A stretch of 64,000 nucleotides of DNA from JAKIYB01 sp964590255 (GCA_964590255.1 CAZPYA010000003.1:30998-94997); one strand, 5' to 3'; positions 48,836 to 58,422 are shown, counted from the first letter of the stretch. Numbers and translations: made by a program. Notes: generated by a model from the sequence alone, not told the origin.

Positions 48836-51800
48836 ATGCAGACCGTGCTGTCCACTGTGGCTCCCCTGGGCGTGCTGGCGGTGTTGGCGTGCCTGTTGTG
48901 CTGTGGCGCGGCCAGCGCCGCGGGCGACGAAGGCAACCTGGTGAAAAACCCGGGTTTTGAGCAACCGGCGGTGGCGAATGCCTTCCTGGGGTGGTCGTTC
49001 GTCACCAACGGGCAGGACGGCCCGCGTGGCACGATTCAGGCGCAGGACTATCACGGCGGGCTGAACGCGGCCAGCATCGTGTTGCCCGACACGCCGAAGG
49101 TCTATGCCTGCTGGGGCCAGCACGTGCGCGTGGCGGACGACGCCGCGCTGCCCAACGTGTTTTCCATCTGGTATCGCGCTATGGAACAGCCCTGCAGCAT
49201 CGCCATCACCTACACCACCTTCAAGGACGGCAAGGTCGACAAGCAAACTTCGGTCGGCTTCACCCTGCCCGTCACGCGCGACTGGCAGCGCTTCACCGAA
49301 AACCTGACCGTGCCCCCGGGCACCCGCGACATCCTGCTGGAACTGCGCGCGTATAAGAAAGGCACTTTTCTCTTCGACAACGTGGAGATGACGCGCGATG
49401 ACGCCGTCACCGCTGGCGTGCCCCGCCGCTTGCTCTTCCTGGGCATCACCCGCGACCAGTTGCCGGCGATCTGGCACGAACCGCTGGCCCAAGCCGGCTT
49501 GAATCCCACCTTCGACACCTGGGAGAACCTGACGCCCGCGCTGCTGAAACAATGCCGCGTGGTCGTCTGCGTCAGCCTGCCGCGCCGCCAGCTTGTCGCT
49601 GGTAAAGACGTCATCCTCATCGACCTGCTGCTCGATTACGTGAAAGCCGGCGGCGGCCTGCTGCTGACGCAGAGCCTGGACCAGATGCAGACGGCGATGA
49701 CGCTGCCTATGCACCTGGCCGAGCGGCTGGAGACGCGCATTCTGCAGGAGCGCGTGATCGTGCCGAAAGACGCGATACGCAAGGTCGGCGTGTGGAATGA
49801 CACCTTCGCCTACACGTCACAGGTCGCCGGCCCGTGGGCGGACGGCGTCACCGGCGTCTGGTATCCCGCCATCGAGCAGATGGGCGCGATGTCCGGCGAA
49901 CTGCCGTTCCTGCCGTCGGCAACCTGGCAGACCGGGCTATCCACCGGCCCCGGCGTGAAAAGCGAGATTTACCGCACCGGGCTGGAAGATATCGACCGGA
50001 ACGCCCGCCCGAATGGCTTCGCCGGCGACGTGCCGCTGGCGGGGCATCGCGACTTCGGCAAAGGACGCGCTGGCTACATCGGCTGTTACGCGCCCATCAT
50101 CTTCGCGCGGGCGATGAGTTCGGACGAAGACCGTGCCACCTACGATGCCTATATGCGCAAGGAGATCGATGGGAAGGCCAGCGGCCTGCTGCGCTTTTAC
50201 GTCAACGCCCTGCGCTGGCTGGGCGGCAACGCCGACGCGCTGGTCAACGCGGAACTCACACGGCGACCCGACCCACCGTCGCCCTTCACCACCGCGTGGA
50301 AGCTGCACCGGGGCGTCATCGGCCCGCGCACGCGTTACTCGTCGGGCCAGAGCACGCCGGACGAATACGTCGCCAGGGCGAAGGCCGCCGGGCTGGACTT
50401 CGTCGTCTTCCTGGAGGATTTTGCGACGCTGAAACCCGGCACGTTCGACCAATTGAAAACGGATTGCCGGCGGCTGACCGCCGACGGCTTTGTGGCGGTG
50501 CCGGGCATTACCTTCCAGAACGACCAGGGCAACCACGAGTTCGTTTTCAGCGACACGCTGCGCCTGCTAGCGAAGGAGCACCTGGATCCCACCGGCACGA
50601 AAGTGAAAACCCGCTGGACGGATGGGCAGAGCGGCATGGCGGACCTGTACTGGTGGTACACCCTCCTCGGCTTCGACAACGTCAGCGGCTGGTACAATTT
50701 CAAGGAAAATCCCTATCCCTTCTATGATACCCGCGACGTCTGCGCCATCGCCATCGTCACCCAGCAAGGCGGCAAAACGCTGGAACGCGCCCTGGACGCC
50801 CATGCCTACCAGGCGCGCAGCGGGCAGTTCACCTGGCCGCTGGCGCTGAACCTGATGACCCGCGCGCAGGAACTGGACGGCGTGAAAGACGGCACGGCCT
50901 ACGTCAACGTGGTCGGCGCCGACGGCACCGCGCAGCTATACAGCATGCTCACCACCGGCGTCGGGCGCACCGCGCACCTCTACCCCGGCTCCCCCTCCTT
51001 CGGCGGCCTATTTCTGAGCAATGGCCCGTCGGTGCAGCTCACCATGCCCCGCGGCGACACCGACGCGGTGGGCAACCCCTATAACCCCAACCTGCAGGAG
51101 TGGCCGCTGAAGCTGACGACCAGTTCGCCCGCCGGCCTGCGCGAGGTGAAGCTGTGCGACGGCGACGTGGTGCTGCGCCGCTACCTGCCAAACGGCGCGA
51201 AGGATTTCGCCATCGAAACGAGCCTGCCCAAGGAGCGCCAGCGCGCCGTGTGGGCGTGGGCCGTCGACATGAACGGCAAAGAAGCCATCGGCCGCGACAT
51301 CATCAGCAACTCCTGGCTGCTGCGCGAAAACCAGTGTGCCGACCGCAACAACCAGTTGCTGGACAGCCGCCAACTGCGCCCGGACGGTTCACCCTTCTTC
51401 GTCGGCTACGGCGGCGACACCACCATGCCCGACAAAGGCCCGTGGAACGGGCGCATCCGCCCGGTGGGCATTTTCGTCTTCGACGCGAAGCTGGGCGTCG
51501 GCTCCATGGCCTACGACGGCTCGCCGGAGAATCATCCCCAGGCCAGCATGGCCCCGTATCTGGTGTGGGACGGCGTCATCCCGCCGAGCATGGGCTGGTC
51601 TTACGCGCTGGTGGCGAACAAGGAAGGCGCCCCACACGTGAAGCCCTCCCGCGTGGTCGCCTCCTCCGACGTGCTTATTGGCGACCGCGTGCTGGATGGC
51701 GTCTTCTCCCTCGACACGAAGCCCGTCATCCACGTCTGGCACACCCTGTCGCCGGTGCAGCCGTCCGCGTATCTGAAAACTACCGGCCGCACCACGCTGT

Positions 51801-52747
51801 ACCGCGTGAAGCCCGACGGCATCAGCGCCTACCTGTGGAGCCAGGAATTTACCGTGCTGCAGGACACCCCGCTGAAGCTCGACGCGCCCTTCGCCTTCGG
51901 CATGGGCACCTTCAGCGCCAACACCGCGAAGCAGCGATTCCTGGTCCATGGCGGCACGGTCACGGAGCAGGGCGCGCTGGCGGCACATGCAGTGAAGACC
52001 TACGCCTTCAACGCCGGCGATTACCTGGGCCTCAGCCACAGTCCCTACGGCTCGTTCGTCGCCTACAGCCTCACCGACGGCCTGGCGCTGACCGGCGACG
52101 GGGTGAATTTCCGCGTGGGCCTGAAGTCCGCCGAAACGTTGCTGAAAGCCGGGACCACCGTGCGGGCGCAGGTGCTACTGGTAGGCATGCACCGCCAGGT
52201 GGCCGACCCCGCCGCGCTGGCGGCAAAGATCTGCGCCGATTACGGCCTGGCTGGCAAACCGAACTACACTGTTGACGCGAAAACCGGCACGGTCACTGGC
52301 CAGCAATACGTCCTGAGCCTCGCGGCCGGCGCGGATGGCGCCTTCCTGGGCACGGTGCGCGGGCTGGCGGCGCTGGCCGGCAACCTGGGCGGCGCGGTGA
52401 GCGGCCTGCACGACAACTGGACGGCCGCCTTCCAGCAGCGCGATGGCGCGACGGTGAAAACGCGGCTGGTTCCGGTGGAAAAGGGCATCGGCTACCCGCT
52501 GCTGCAGGCTGAGGACGACGGCAAGCTCGTCGCCATCGGCCACCCGATCATCGCCGATAATCCCCGGGTCACACTCAGCCTCACCCGCACCCCGGACTGG
52601 AAAAACTGGAAGCTGGAGATCCATAATTCCACGGATGCCCCGCTCACCGTCGCCGTGCGCGCCAACCCGGCCTTCACCGGCTTCCGCATCGCCGAAACCG
52701 TGAAACTGGCGCCCGGCAGCTCGGTCTTCCGCACGGTGGGCGAGTAG
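48836..52747 (+). CDS. Large secreted multidomain protein, N-terminal CBM-like domain
   Basis: 1303 residues from ATG 48836 (ribosome site GCGAGGTG); a TATAAT lies at 48809-48814 without a convincing -35 box. A signal peptide (LGVLAVLACLLCCGAASAA) is followed by a carbohydrate-binding CBM4/9-like domain (NLVKNPGFEQP to KGTFLFDNVEM, about 35-185). Residues about 200-480 resemble a GATase-like/Rossmann segment (LLDYVKAGGGLLLTQSLDQM). Around 485-560 (WKLHRGVIGPRTRYSSGQST to GLDFVVFLED) it looks like a PHP-type TIM barrel with most metal His replaced. The C-terminal 700 residues are beta-rich and unassigned. Its ribosome-linked neighbour is an esterase 16 bases downstream. Function unknown; extracellular glycan recognition or breakdown is inferred. 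Confidence 0.7.
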   Translation: MQTVLSTVAPLGVLAVLACLLCCGAASAAGDEGNLVKNPGFEQPAVANAFLGWSFVTNGQDGPRGTIQAQDYHGGLNAASIVLPDTPKVYACWGQHVRVADDAALPNVFSIWYRAMEQPCSIAITYTTFKDGKVDKQTSVGFTLPVTRDWQRFTENLTVPPGTRDILLELRAYKKGTFLFDNVEMTRDDAVTAGVPRRLLFLGITRDQLPAIWHEPLAQAGLNPTFDTWENLTPALLKQCRVVVCVSLPRRQLVAGKDVILIDLLLDYVKAGGGLLLTQSLDQMQTAMTLPMHLAERLETRILQERVIVPKDAIRKVGVWNDTFAYTSQVAGPWADGVTGVWYPAIEQMGAMSGELPFLPSATWQTGLSTGPGVKSEIYRTGLEDIDRNARPNGFAGDVPLAGHRDFGKGRAGYIGCYAPIIFARAMSSDEDRATYDAYMRKEIDGKASGLLRFYVNALRWLGGNADALVNAELTRRPDPPSPFTTAWKLHRGVIGPRTRYSSGQSTPDEYVARAKAAGLDFVVFLEDFATLKPGTFDQLKTDCRRLTADGFVAVPGITFQNDQGNHEFVFSDTLRLLAKEHLDPTGTKVKTRWTDGQSGMADLYWWYTLLGFDNVSGWYNFKENPYPFYDTRDVCAIAIVTQQGGKTLERALDAHAYQARSGQFTWPLALNLMTRAQELDGVKDGTAYVNVVGADGTAQLYSMLTTGVGRTAHLYPGSPSFGGLFLSNGPSVQLTMPRGDTDAVGNPYNPNLQEWPLKLTTSSPAGLREVKLCDGDVVLRRYLPNGAKDFAIETSLPKERQRAVWAWAVDMNGKEAIGRDIISNSWLLRENQCADRNNQLLDSRQLRPDGSPFFVGYGGDTTMPDKGPWNGRIRPVGIFVFDAKLGVGSMAYDGSPENHPQASMAPYLVWDGVIPPSMGWSYALVANKEGAPHVKPSRVVASSDVLIGDRVLDGVFSLDTKPVIHVWHTLSPVQPSAYLKTTGRTTLYRVKPDGISAYLWSQEFTVLQDTPLKLDAPFAFGMGTFSANTAKQRFLVHGGTVTEQGALAAHAVKTYAFNAGDYLGLSHSPYGSFVAYSLTDGLALTGDGVNFRVGLKSAETLLKAGTTVRAQVLLVGMHRQVADPAALAAKICADYGLAGKPNYTVDAKTGTVTGQQYVLSLAAGADGAFLGTVRGLAALAGNLGGAVSGLHDNWTAAFQQRDGATVKTRLVPVEKGIGYPLLQAEDDGKLVAIGHPIIADNPRVTLSLTRTPDWKNWKLEIHNSTDAPLTVAVRANPAFTGFRIAETVKLAPGSSVFRTVGE

Positions 52748-52763
52748 GAGACTGAAGGTAACC

Positions 52764-53633
52764 ATGCGCCGCTACGAACTCACCTATCTGTCCACCAATA
52801 CCGCCTGTTGCCCGAAGCCGATCACGGCGCTGGTCTGCGAGCCGGATGTCATTACCCCGGAGACGGGGGCGATGCTCTTCAGCCACGGCTGGGGTGGCAC
52901 GCGCTTCAATGACCTGGGCAAAATCGGCGAGGCGTGCGAGCCGTATAACCTCGTCTGCATCGCAGTGGAGTTCCGCCAGAGCGGCTTCGACTACGACGCA
53001 ACGCGCGGCAGCGGGTGGGATTGCCCGTATGATCTCAGCTTCTATCAGCTCTTCGACGTGCTTAACGGCCTGCGCACGGTGCTGGCGCTGCGGCCCGGGC
53101 TGAACGTGCAGCGCCTCTTCCACTACGGCGGCAGCCAGGGCGGGCATCTGGCGCTGCTCGGCGCCATCATGGCGCCGAGCACCTTCGCCGCCGTCTATGC
53201 CTCCTGCGCGGCGACCTACGTCGAGGCGCACTTCCTCGCCTGGGCCGGCCGCGACTTCTTCCCGCACGAGCTGTCCTGCCGCAGCCCGCTGGAGCACGTC
53301 GACCGCATCGACTGCCCCGTTTACCTGGATCACGGCACCAACGACGCGGAAGTCTCCTGCGACCACACCCGCCGCCTGGAAACCCGCCTGCGCGAACTGG
53401 ACGCGCCGGTGGAGGCCGTCTACTACGAAGGCGGCGGCCACCAGCTCGAACCGGTTTCCAACCGCATTGAAGCGTTCAAAACGATGGCCCCGCGCTTCCT
53501 CCCCACCACCCGCAACGCGCGCGCCTCTACCATGCTCGCCGGCGACACCATCACCCTCCCCTGCGCCGACCGCACCCTCGTCATCGACTGGAGCCAGCCC
53601 GCTGACAGCGCCGACCTGTTCCGCTGGGCGTAG
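52764..53633 (+). CDS. Alpha/beta hydrolase (dienelactone/prolyl-oligopeptidase-like)
   Basis: 289 residues. The nucleophile elbow is GGSQGGHL (Ser124), the oxyanion region is FSHGWGGTRFND, the acid Asp lies in VYLDHGTNDAEVSC, and the catalytic His in YYEGGGHQLEPV, so the triad is complete. The fold belongs to S9/dienelactone-hydrolase-like esterases. No signal peptide. It begins 16 bases after the large secreted protein, with AGGAGACTGAAGG before the start, and is surely co-transcribed. An acyl-ester or acetyl-xylan type substrate is possible, not shown. Confidence 0.85.
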   Translation: MRRYELTYLSTNTACCPKPITALVCEPDVITPETGAMLFSHGWGGTRFNDLGKIGEACEPYNLVCIAVEFRQSGFDYDATRGSGWDCPYDLSFYQLFDVLNGLRTVLALRPGLNVQRLFHYGGSQGGHLALLGAIMAPSTFAAVYASCAATYVEAHFLAWAGRDFFPHELSCRSPLEHVDRIDCPVYLDHGTNDAEVSCDHTRRLETRLRELDAPVEAVYYEGGGHQLEPVSNRIEAFKTMAPRFLPTTRNARASTMLAGDTITLPCADRTLVIDWSQPADSADLFRWA

Positions 53634-53647
53634 CTACCCCGTTCATC

Positions 53648-53790
53648 CTGGAGGGCGAGACTCTGTCGAGCCGCGAGCGAAGGAATGGTGATCGATCTCT
53701 GTCATACCGATGACCGTGCATATTGTGCGTCTACATGACACCGTACTCCCCTCTCCTCGGGGAGAGGGGTCAGGGGGTGAGGGGGCGATT
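53648..53790. repeat. Single family E unit followed by a family D-like hairpin
   Basis: CTGGAGGGCGAGACTCTGTC at 53648-53667 (continuing GAGCCGC) has no inverted partner here. CTCCCCTCTCCTCGGGGAGA (53746-53765) and GGGGTGAGGGGGCGATTAGG follow. It fills the gap between convergent genes. Confidence 0.7.
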
Positions 53791-53823
53791 AGGCACCAGG
53801 GGCAGGAATGTGAATAATAACGC

Positions 53824-54558
53824 TCACATCCCCGCCTGCAACCTACCCCGCCGATCGCGCTCCAGATCGATTAGCCCCGTGAACACCTCGTCCCGCGCCA
53901 GGTCTCGCACCAGCAGGCGCGGATGTACGAACTCCACCGGCACGTCGAACAGCAGGATGCCGGCGATAGTGCCGTACGGCGCCAGCGTGTAGGTGGGCGC
54001 ATATTTCCCTGCGGGAAAATCGTCCGGCGTGCCCCACGCAGTGAAGGTCGGCGTGTAGCGCGTACCGCTAGCAGCGTCCAGCAAGGCCGTTGTTTGGTGG
54101 TTCATGGGGAAGTTGCTCGTGCTGTGGTTGCCCGTCACGATGCCTACCACCAGGAAGCGCCCGCGCTCGGGTGTGCGACCGGAGAAGGTCTCGGAGCTGT
54201 CGGTGAACGCCACGCCCCACACCGTGTCCCCCACGCGCACCGGCTCGCCCATCACGCCCATCACCGGCAGTTCCATGCCGCCGGCGCTACGCCCCGCGGG
54301 CTGGCCCGCGTACCAGATGAAGCCCAGCAGCACCAGCAGCACCGCGCCGACCGCGATGATTACCTGCCGCACGCTCAATCCCTGCAGCGATGCCGGCGCG
54401 GGCACTGCCTCCGCCCCGGCTCCCGCATACAGCGATGCGTGTAGCGGTCCGAACAGCAGCTCGGTTTGGCGCGCAGGGCTGCCCAGCCGCGCCCCACACA
54501 CCCGACACTCCCGCGCATCCGTCGGCACGGATACGCCACATTCGGGACATCGCGCCAT
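53824..54558 (-). CDS. Zinc-ribbon membrane protein with DUF4352-like domain
   Basis: 244 residues from ATG 54558, with GGGAGG upstream. An N-terminal zinc ribbon (CPECGVSVPTDARECRVCG, four Cys) precedes a membrane segment (VIIAVGAVLLVLLGFIWYA, about residues 68-86). The outer part resembles a DUF4352/telokin-like immunoglobulin fold: VRVGDTVWGVAFTDSSETF, RFLVVGIVTGNHSTSNFPMN, GTIAGILLFDVPVEFVHPRLLV. Such proteins are of unknown function, possibly cell-surface binding. It stands alone between the esterase and the GH42 gene. Confidence 0.8.
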   Translation of the reverse strand: MARCPECGVSVPTDARECRVCGARLGSPARQTELLFGPLHASLYAGAGAEAVPAPASLQGLSVRQVIIAVGAVLLVLLGFIWYAGQPAGRSAGGMELPVMGVMGEPVRVGDTVWGVAFTDSSETFSGRTPERGRFLVVGIVTGNHSTSNFPMNHQTTALLDAASGTRYTPTFTAWGTPDDFPAGKYAPTYTLAPYGTIAGILLFDVPVEFVHPRLLVRDLARDEVFTGLIDLERDRRGRLQAGM

Positions 54559-54846
54559 GACTGCCTCCCTTCCATGAAGCGGCGACGACGTTGTAGCCAC
54601 CATGGCGATACCCTCGGCATACCCACGCGGGCAGTCGGCGAACGGCGCGCCGCGTATACCGGTACAACAACGCGGTGGAACTTGCACCATCCGGCAGGAA
54701 CCCCTCGCTCCGGACAGAAACATGAAGTATGTTAGACCATGCTGTGCGGTGCGTGATGGGAATGAGCGGTCACCGCATTACCCTCCGAATGTCAGGCACA
54801 GAAACTTGAAACTCTGAAACTCTGAAACTCCAGAAATGAGGCAACC
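54559..54846. other. Divergent intergenic region, no gene seen
   Basis: 288 bases. CTTGAAACTCTGAAACTCTGAAACTC near 54805-54830 contains three copies of a GAAACTCT octamer, 9-10 bases apart. GAAATGAGGCAACC before ATG 54847 supplies the ribosome site. No other signal found. Confidence 0.5.
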
Positions 54847-56811
54847 ATGTATGTCGGCGTCGATTATTACCCCGAACACTGGCCGCGCGAGCGGTGGGAG
54901 ACGGATGCGCGGTTGATGCAGGAGGCCGGATTCAACGTGGTGCGGCTGGCGGAGTTCGCCTGGGTGATGATGGAGCCGGCGGAAGGCGCCTTCACCTTCG
55001 ACTGGCTCGATGATGCGCTGGCAGTGCTCCATGCCCGCGGCGTATCCGCCATCCTCTGCACCCCCACCGCGGTCATGCCCGCCTGGTGCGCGCGTAAATA
55101 CCCGGAGACGCTGGCGACGCAGGCAAATGGTCAGCGCATCACCTGGGGCGTGCGCAAGAACAACTGCTTCACCAGCGGCGCCTACCGCCTGCTCTCCGAG
55201 CGCGTCACCCGCGCCATGGCCGAGCACTTCCAGGACACGCCGAACGTCATCGGCTGGCAGACGGACAACGAGTTCGGCCACCCGGTGTGTTACTGCGACA
55301 CCTGCCGGAACGAATTTCAGGACTGGCTGCGCGCGAAATACGGCAGCATCGAGGCGCTGAACAATGCGTGGGGCCTGCACTTCTGGGGCCACTACTACGG
55401 CACCTGGGGCGAAATTCAACTGCCGGTGGAGCCGACCGGCTCTAACCCCAGCGCGCTGCTGGACTGGCAGCGCTTCTACAGTTGGCTCAATGTGCGCTTC
55501 CAGCGCGATCAGGTGCGCATCCTCCGCGAATATTTCCCCGACAAATTCATCACCCACAACTTCATGGGCTTCTTCAGCGATCTGAACTACTACGACCTCG
55601 CCGAAGACCTGGACTTCGTGAGCTGGGACAACTACCCGGTATGGGGCAAGCCGCGCGAAATGCTTGACGCCGGCATGGCGGGCGACCTGATGCGCGGACT
55701 GAAGGGGAAGAACTACTGGATTATGGAGCAGACCGCTGGTCCCGGCGGCTGGGGCTCCTTCGGGCGCAACCCCTGGCCGGGCGAGATTCGCCTGGTGGCA
55801 TACCAGCAGTTGGCCCACGGCGCCGATGGACAAATCTGGTTCCGCTGGCGCACCTGTACCGCCGGCCGCGAGCAATACTGGCACGGCCTGCTGGGGCACG
55901 ACGGCGTGCCGGGTCGCCGCTACGCGGAAGCCGCGCAGACCGCGCGGGAATACCACGCGCTGGCCCCGCATCTCGACGGCACCACTATACAGTCGGACGT
56001 GGCGTTCATCTACGACTACGACAGCATCTGGGCGCTGCGCTTCCAGCCGGGCTTTACCGAGAACAACTATGTGCAGGCCATGGGCCGCTACTACAACGCT
56101 CTCAAACGCACTGGCATTGACGTGGATGTCATCCCGCCGAGTGGCGACTTCAGTAAATACAAAGCCGTCTTCGCGCCCGACCTGCACGTGCTGCCCGACA
56201 CGCTGGCGCAGCGGTTGGTGGATTACGTGCGGAACGGCGGCGTGCTGCTGGCTGACTGCCGCACCGGAGTGAAGGACGAGACGAACCTGTGCCATCCGCG
56301 CACGTTGCCCGGTTTGCTGACCGCCGCGCTGGGCATCCGCATTCCGGAATACGAATCCATCCCCGCCGAGCTGAGTTTCGCCGTCAACGGCGCGCTGGGC
56401 GACGGCGCCGCCCACCAGTATGCCGACTGGATCACCCTTGACGGCGCGGAAGCGCTGGCCGCCTTCAGCGACTGGCACATCGCCGACGTGCCCGCCGCCA
56501 CGAAGCACCGCTTCGGCAAAGGCGCCGGCTATTATGTCGGGACAATCGTGAAGGAAGACGCCTTCTACGACGCGCTCATCGCCGACTTGCTGGCGACGGC
56601 GGGCGTCACCCGCCCGGACATCACCCTGCCCGCCGGCGTGGAGCTGTCCGTCCGCGCCGGCGACGGCAAGGCGGTCTATTTCCTGCTGAATCACACCCAG
56701 GACGAGAAGACCATCGATCTACCCGACGGCATGACGAACCTGCTCACCGGTCAGCCTACCGAGCGCAGCGTAACGCTGGCCCGCTTCGGCGTGGCGGTGC
56801 TGGGCAAGTAA
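54847..56811 (+). CDS. Beta-galactosidase, GH42 family
   Basis: 654 residues, the usual GH42 size. VGVDYYPEHWPRERWETDARLM opens the TIM barrel, and the acid/base Glu142 is in GWQTDNEFGHP and the nucleophile Glu294 in YWIMEQTAGPGGW. CYCDTCRNEFQDWL contains Cys residues of the zinc site typical of many GH42 enzymes. Domain B (Rossmann-like trimerisation, residues about 390-590, with PSGDFSKYKAVFAPDLHVLPD) and a short domain C follow. It hydrolyses terminal beta-galactosides, usually intracellularly, and no signal peptide is present. Transported galacto-oligosaccharides would be the substrate, but no transporter is nearby. Confidence 0.93.
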   Translation: MYVGVDYYPEHWPRERWETDARLMQEAGFNVVRLAEFAWVMMEPAEGAFTFDWLDDALAVLHARGVSAILCTPTAVMPAWCARKYPETLATQANGQRITWGVRKNNCFTSGAYRLLSERVTRAMAEHFQDTPNVIGWQTDNEFGHPVCYCDTCRNEFQDWLRAKYGSIEALNNAWGLHFWGHYYGTWGEIQLPVEPTGSNPSALLDWQRFYSWLNVRFQRDQVRILREYFPDKFITHNFMGFFSDLNYYDLAEDLDFVSWDNYPVWGKPREMLDAGMAGDLMRGLKGKNYWIMEQTAGPGGWGSFGRNPWPGEIRLVAYQQLAHGADGQIWFRWRTCTAGREQYWHGLLGHDGVPGRRYAEAAQTAREYHALAPHLDGTTIQSDVAFIYDYDSIWALRFQPGFTENNYVQAMGRYYNALKRTGIDVDVIPPSGDFSKYKAVFAPDLHVLPDTLAQRLVDYVRNGGVLLADCRTGVKDETNLCHPRTLPGLLTAALGIRIPEYESIPAELSFAVNGALGDGAAHQYADWITLDGAEALAAFSDWHIADVPAATKHRFGKGAGYYVGTIVKEDAFYDALIADLLATAGVTRPDITLPAGVELSVRAGDGKAVYFLLNHTQDEKTIDLPDGMTNLLTGQPTERSVTLARFGVAVLGK

Positions 56812-56844
56812 CCCCGGTATTGTCGACAGCTCAGTTTGGAAGAC

Positions 56845-56945
56845 AGCACAGTTTGGAAGGTCGGCAAGCGCAGCGCAGCCCCGCCTAATATAGTTCCCGC
56901 ACTCGCCGGGGCTGCGCTGTGCTTGCCAGCCTTCCAAACTGTGCT
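56845..56945. repeat. Long inverted repeat upstream of a beta-helix gene
   Basis: Arms 56845-56882 and 56908-56945 are 38 bases with three differences (AGCACAGTTTGGAAGG and GCAGCCCC among the shared blocks) around a 25-base loop. A preceding CAGTTTGGAAG (56832-56842) is a partial third copy of the arm. Confidence 0.85.
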
Positions 56946-56950
56946 ATAGT
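56923..56950 (+). promoter_or_regulatory. Candidate promoter overlapping the long hairpin
   Basis: TTGCCA at 56923-56928 lies inside the right hairpin arm and TATAGT at 56945-56950 just after it, with a 16-base spacer. The ribosome site TTAGGAG (56955-56961) and ATG 56971 follow closely, so the leader would be very short. Confidence 0.4.
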
Positions 56951-56970
56951 AGTTATTAGGAGTAAAAAAA

Positions 56971-58107
56971 ATGCTCGATATCACCACTCTCGGCGCCGTC
57001 GGCGACGGCGCCTTCGATAACAGCCCGGTGCTCGACCGCGCCATCGCCGAGAGCAAAGGCACCATTTTTCTGCCCGACGGCGTCTTCGGCATCAGCCGGC
57101 CGCTGGTGCTGCCCGCGCATCTCAGCCTGCAGATGGCGCCGGGGGCGGTGCTGCGTGCGCTGCCGGGCTTCCAGGGCGAGGCGGTGGTAGTGAAAGCCGC
57201 CGGTGAGCGCGGCAACCCGATGAGCTACGGCAGCATCCGCGGCGGCACCATCGATGGTGGAGCGCAACCGCTCACCGGCATCCTCGTGCCCTATGCCTGC
57301 CGCCTGCACATCGGCGACCTGGAGGTGAAGAACTGCTGTCGTAAAGGCATCGACATCGGCGCCGAGGGCTGGTATGAGGTGAACGTGAGCAACGTGCGCT
57401 GCTACCTGGAGCCGCACGTGCGCAACCTGCCGGGGAGCATCGGGCTGCACTACCAGCGCTGCACCGACTCGCTGGTGCTGTCAGTGGTCATCATCGGCTA
57501 CGAGACGGGCCTGCGCAGCGACAGCAGCAGCAACGATTTCCAGCAGGTGCACGTGTGGAACTTCAAGGATAACGGCGACTTGATGGTCTGCTTCGCCTGC
57601 AACGGCTGGAACGACACCTACAACCAGTGCTACGCCGACTCGCCCATCACCGACGGCCCTGGCTACGGCTTCTACGTCACGCGCCCCTTCCAGCGCATCA
57701 CCAACTGCCGCGTCTATAACAACCAGTGGGCCGTCGACGACACCGTCACCGGCATCTACATCGCCGACGGCGGCACCCACGGAACCTACCTGGCGAATCA
57801 CTTCACCGCGCGAGAGGACCACCGCATCCGCATGGCCTTTGACGGTAACCTGGACTCCGCCTGCATCGTCGGCAACTCGTATGCGGAAACCGTCATTGGC
57901 GGCCTGGTCTGCCAGTTGCCCTCCGGTGGCGGGGGGCAGAGCCGCATGCCCATCGCCAGCATCGCCGGCGACCGCGTGAACCTTTCGCAACCCGTCGACA
58001 CCCCCGAAGGCGGCCTCGTCGGCGACATCGCCTGGAGCGAAGACGCCCGCGGCAGCATGCTCTGGGTGCGCACCCCGAAGGGGTGGAAGAAAGCGCGTCT
58101 GGAATAA
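56971..58107 (+). CDS. Right-handed beta-helix protein (pectate-lyase-3-like)
   Basis: 378 residues, with AGGAG ten bases before the ATG. It begins with LDITTLGAVGDGAFDNSPVLDRAIAE, the pectate_lyase_3 signature, and continues with GGTIDGGAQPL, VKNCCRKGIDIGAEGWYEV, VYNNQWAVDDTVTGIYIADGG and a short beta C-terminal region. No signal peptide and no conserved catalytic triad are apparent. The DNA of the last 55 bases is repeated just after the assembly gap, so a close paralog exists. Its neighbour GH29-like gene is on the same strand, 470 bases downstream. Confidence 0.8.
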   Translation: MLDITTLGAVGDGAFDNSPVLDRAIAESKGTIFLPDGVFGISRPLVLPAHLSLQMAPGAVLRALPGFQGEAVVVKAAGERGNPMSYGSIRGGTIDGGAQPLTGILVPYACRLHIGDLEVKNCCRKGIDIGAEGWYEVNVSNVRCYLEPHVRNLPGSIGLHYQRCTDSLVLSVVIIGYETGLRSDSSSNDFQQVHVWNFKDNGDLMVCFACNGWNDTYNQCYADSPITDGPGYGFYVTRPFQRITNCRVYNNQWAVDDTVTGIYIADGGTHGTYLANHFTAREDHRIRMAFDGNLDSACIVGNSYAETVIGGLVCQLPSGGGGQSRMPIASIAGDRVNLSQPVDTPEGGLVGDIAWSEDARGSMLWVRTPKGWKKARLE

Positions 58108-58202
58108 AAATTCACCACGGAGACACGGAGGACACAGAGAACTTTTTTACTCAGTAATTCGGTGACTGCCTCCAATTGCCGCGGCAATTGGNNNNNNNNN
58201 NC

Positions 58203-58259
58203 GGCAGCATGCTCTGTGTACACACGCCGAAAGGGTGGAAGAAGGCGCGGCTGGAATAG
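58203..58259 (+). pseudogene. 3' end of a second beta-helix gene cut off by the assembly gap
   Basis: 19 codons encoding GSMLCVHTPKGWKKARLE and a stop, the counterpart of GSMLWVRTPKGWKKARLE at the end of the gene at 56971-58107. The identity extends past the stop into the ACCAC(A/G)GAGACACGG element. Either a truncated gene or the tail of an intact paralog mostly lost in the gap. Confidence 0.75.
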
Positions 58260-58422
58260 AAATAACCACAGAGACACGGAGGACGCAAAGGCGGGTGTTT
58301 TCCTTCGGGAGGACGTTCACTGGGGCCGCGTCCCGATGCATCGGGACGCACGGTGACGCAATCCGCACCCAATCAAGTAGACGACTACAAGGCTTTTTCA
58401 GAGCAGGATACTGTGAGAGCCT

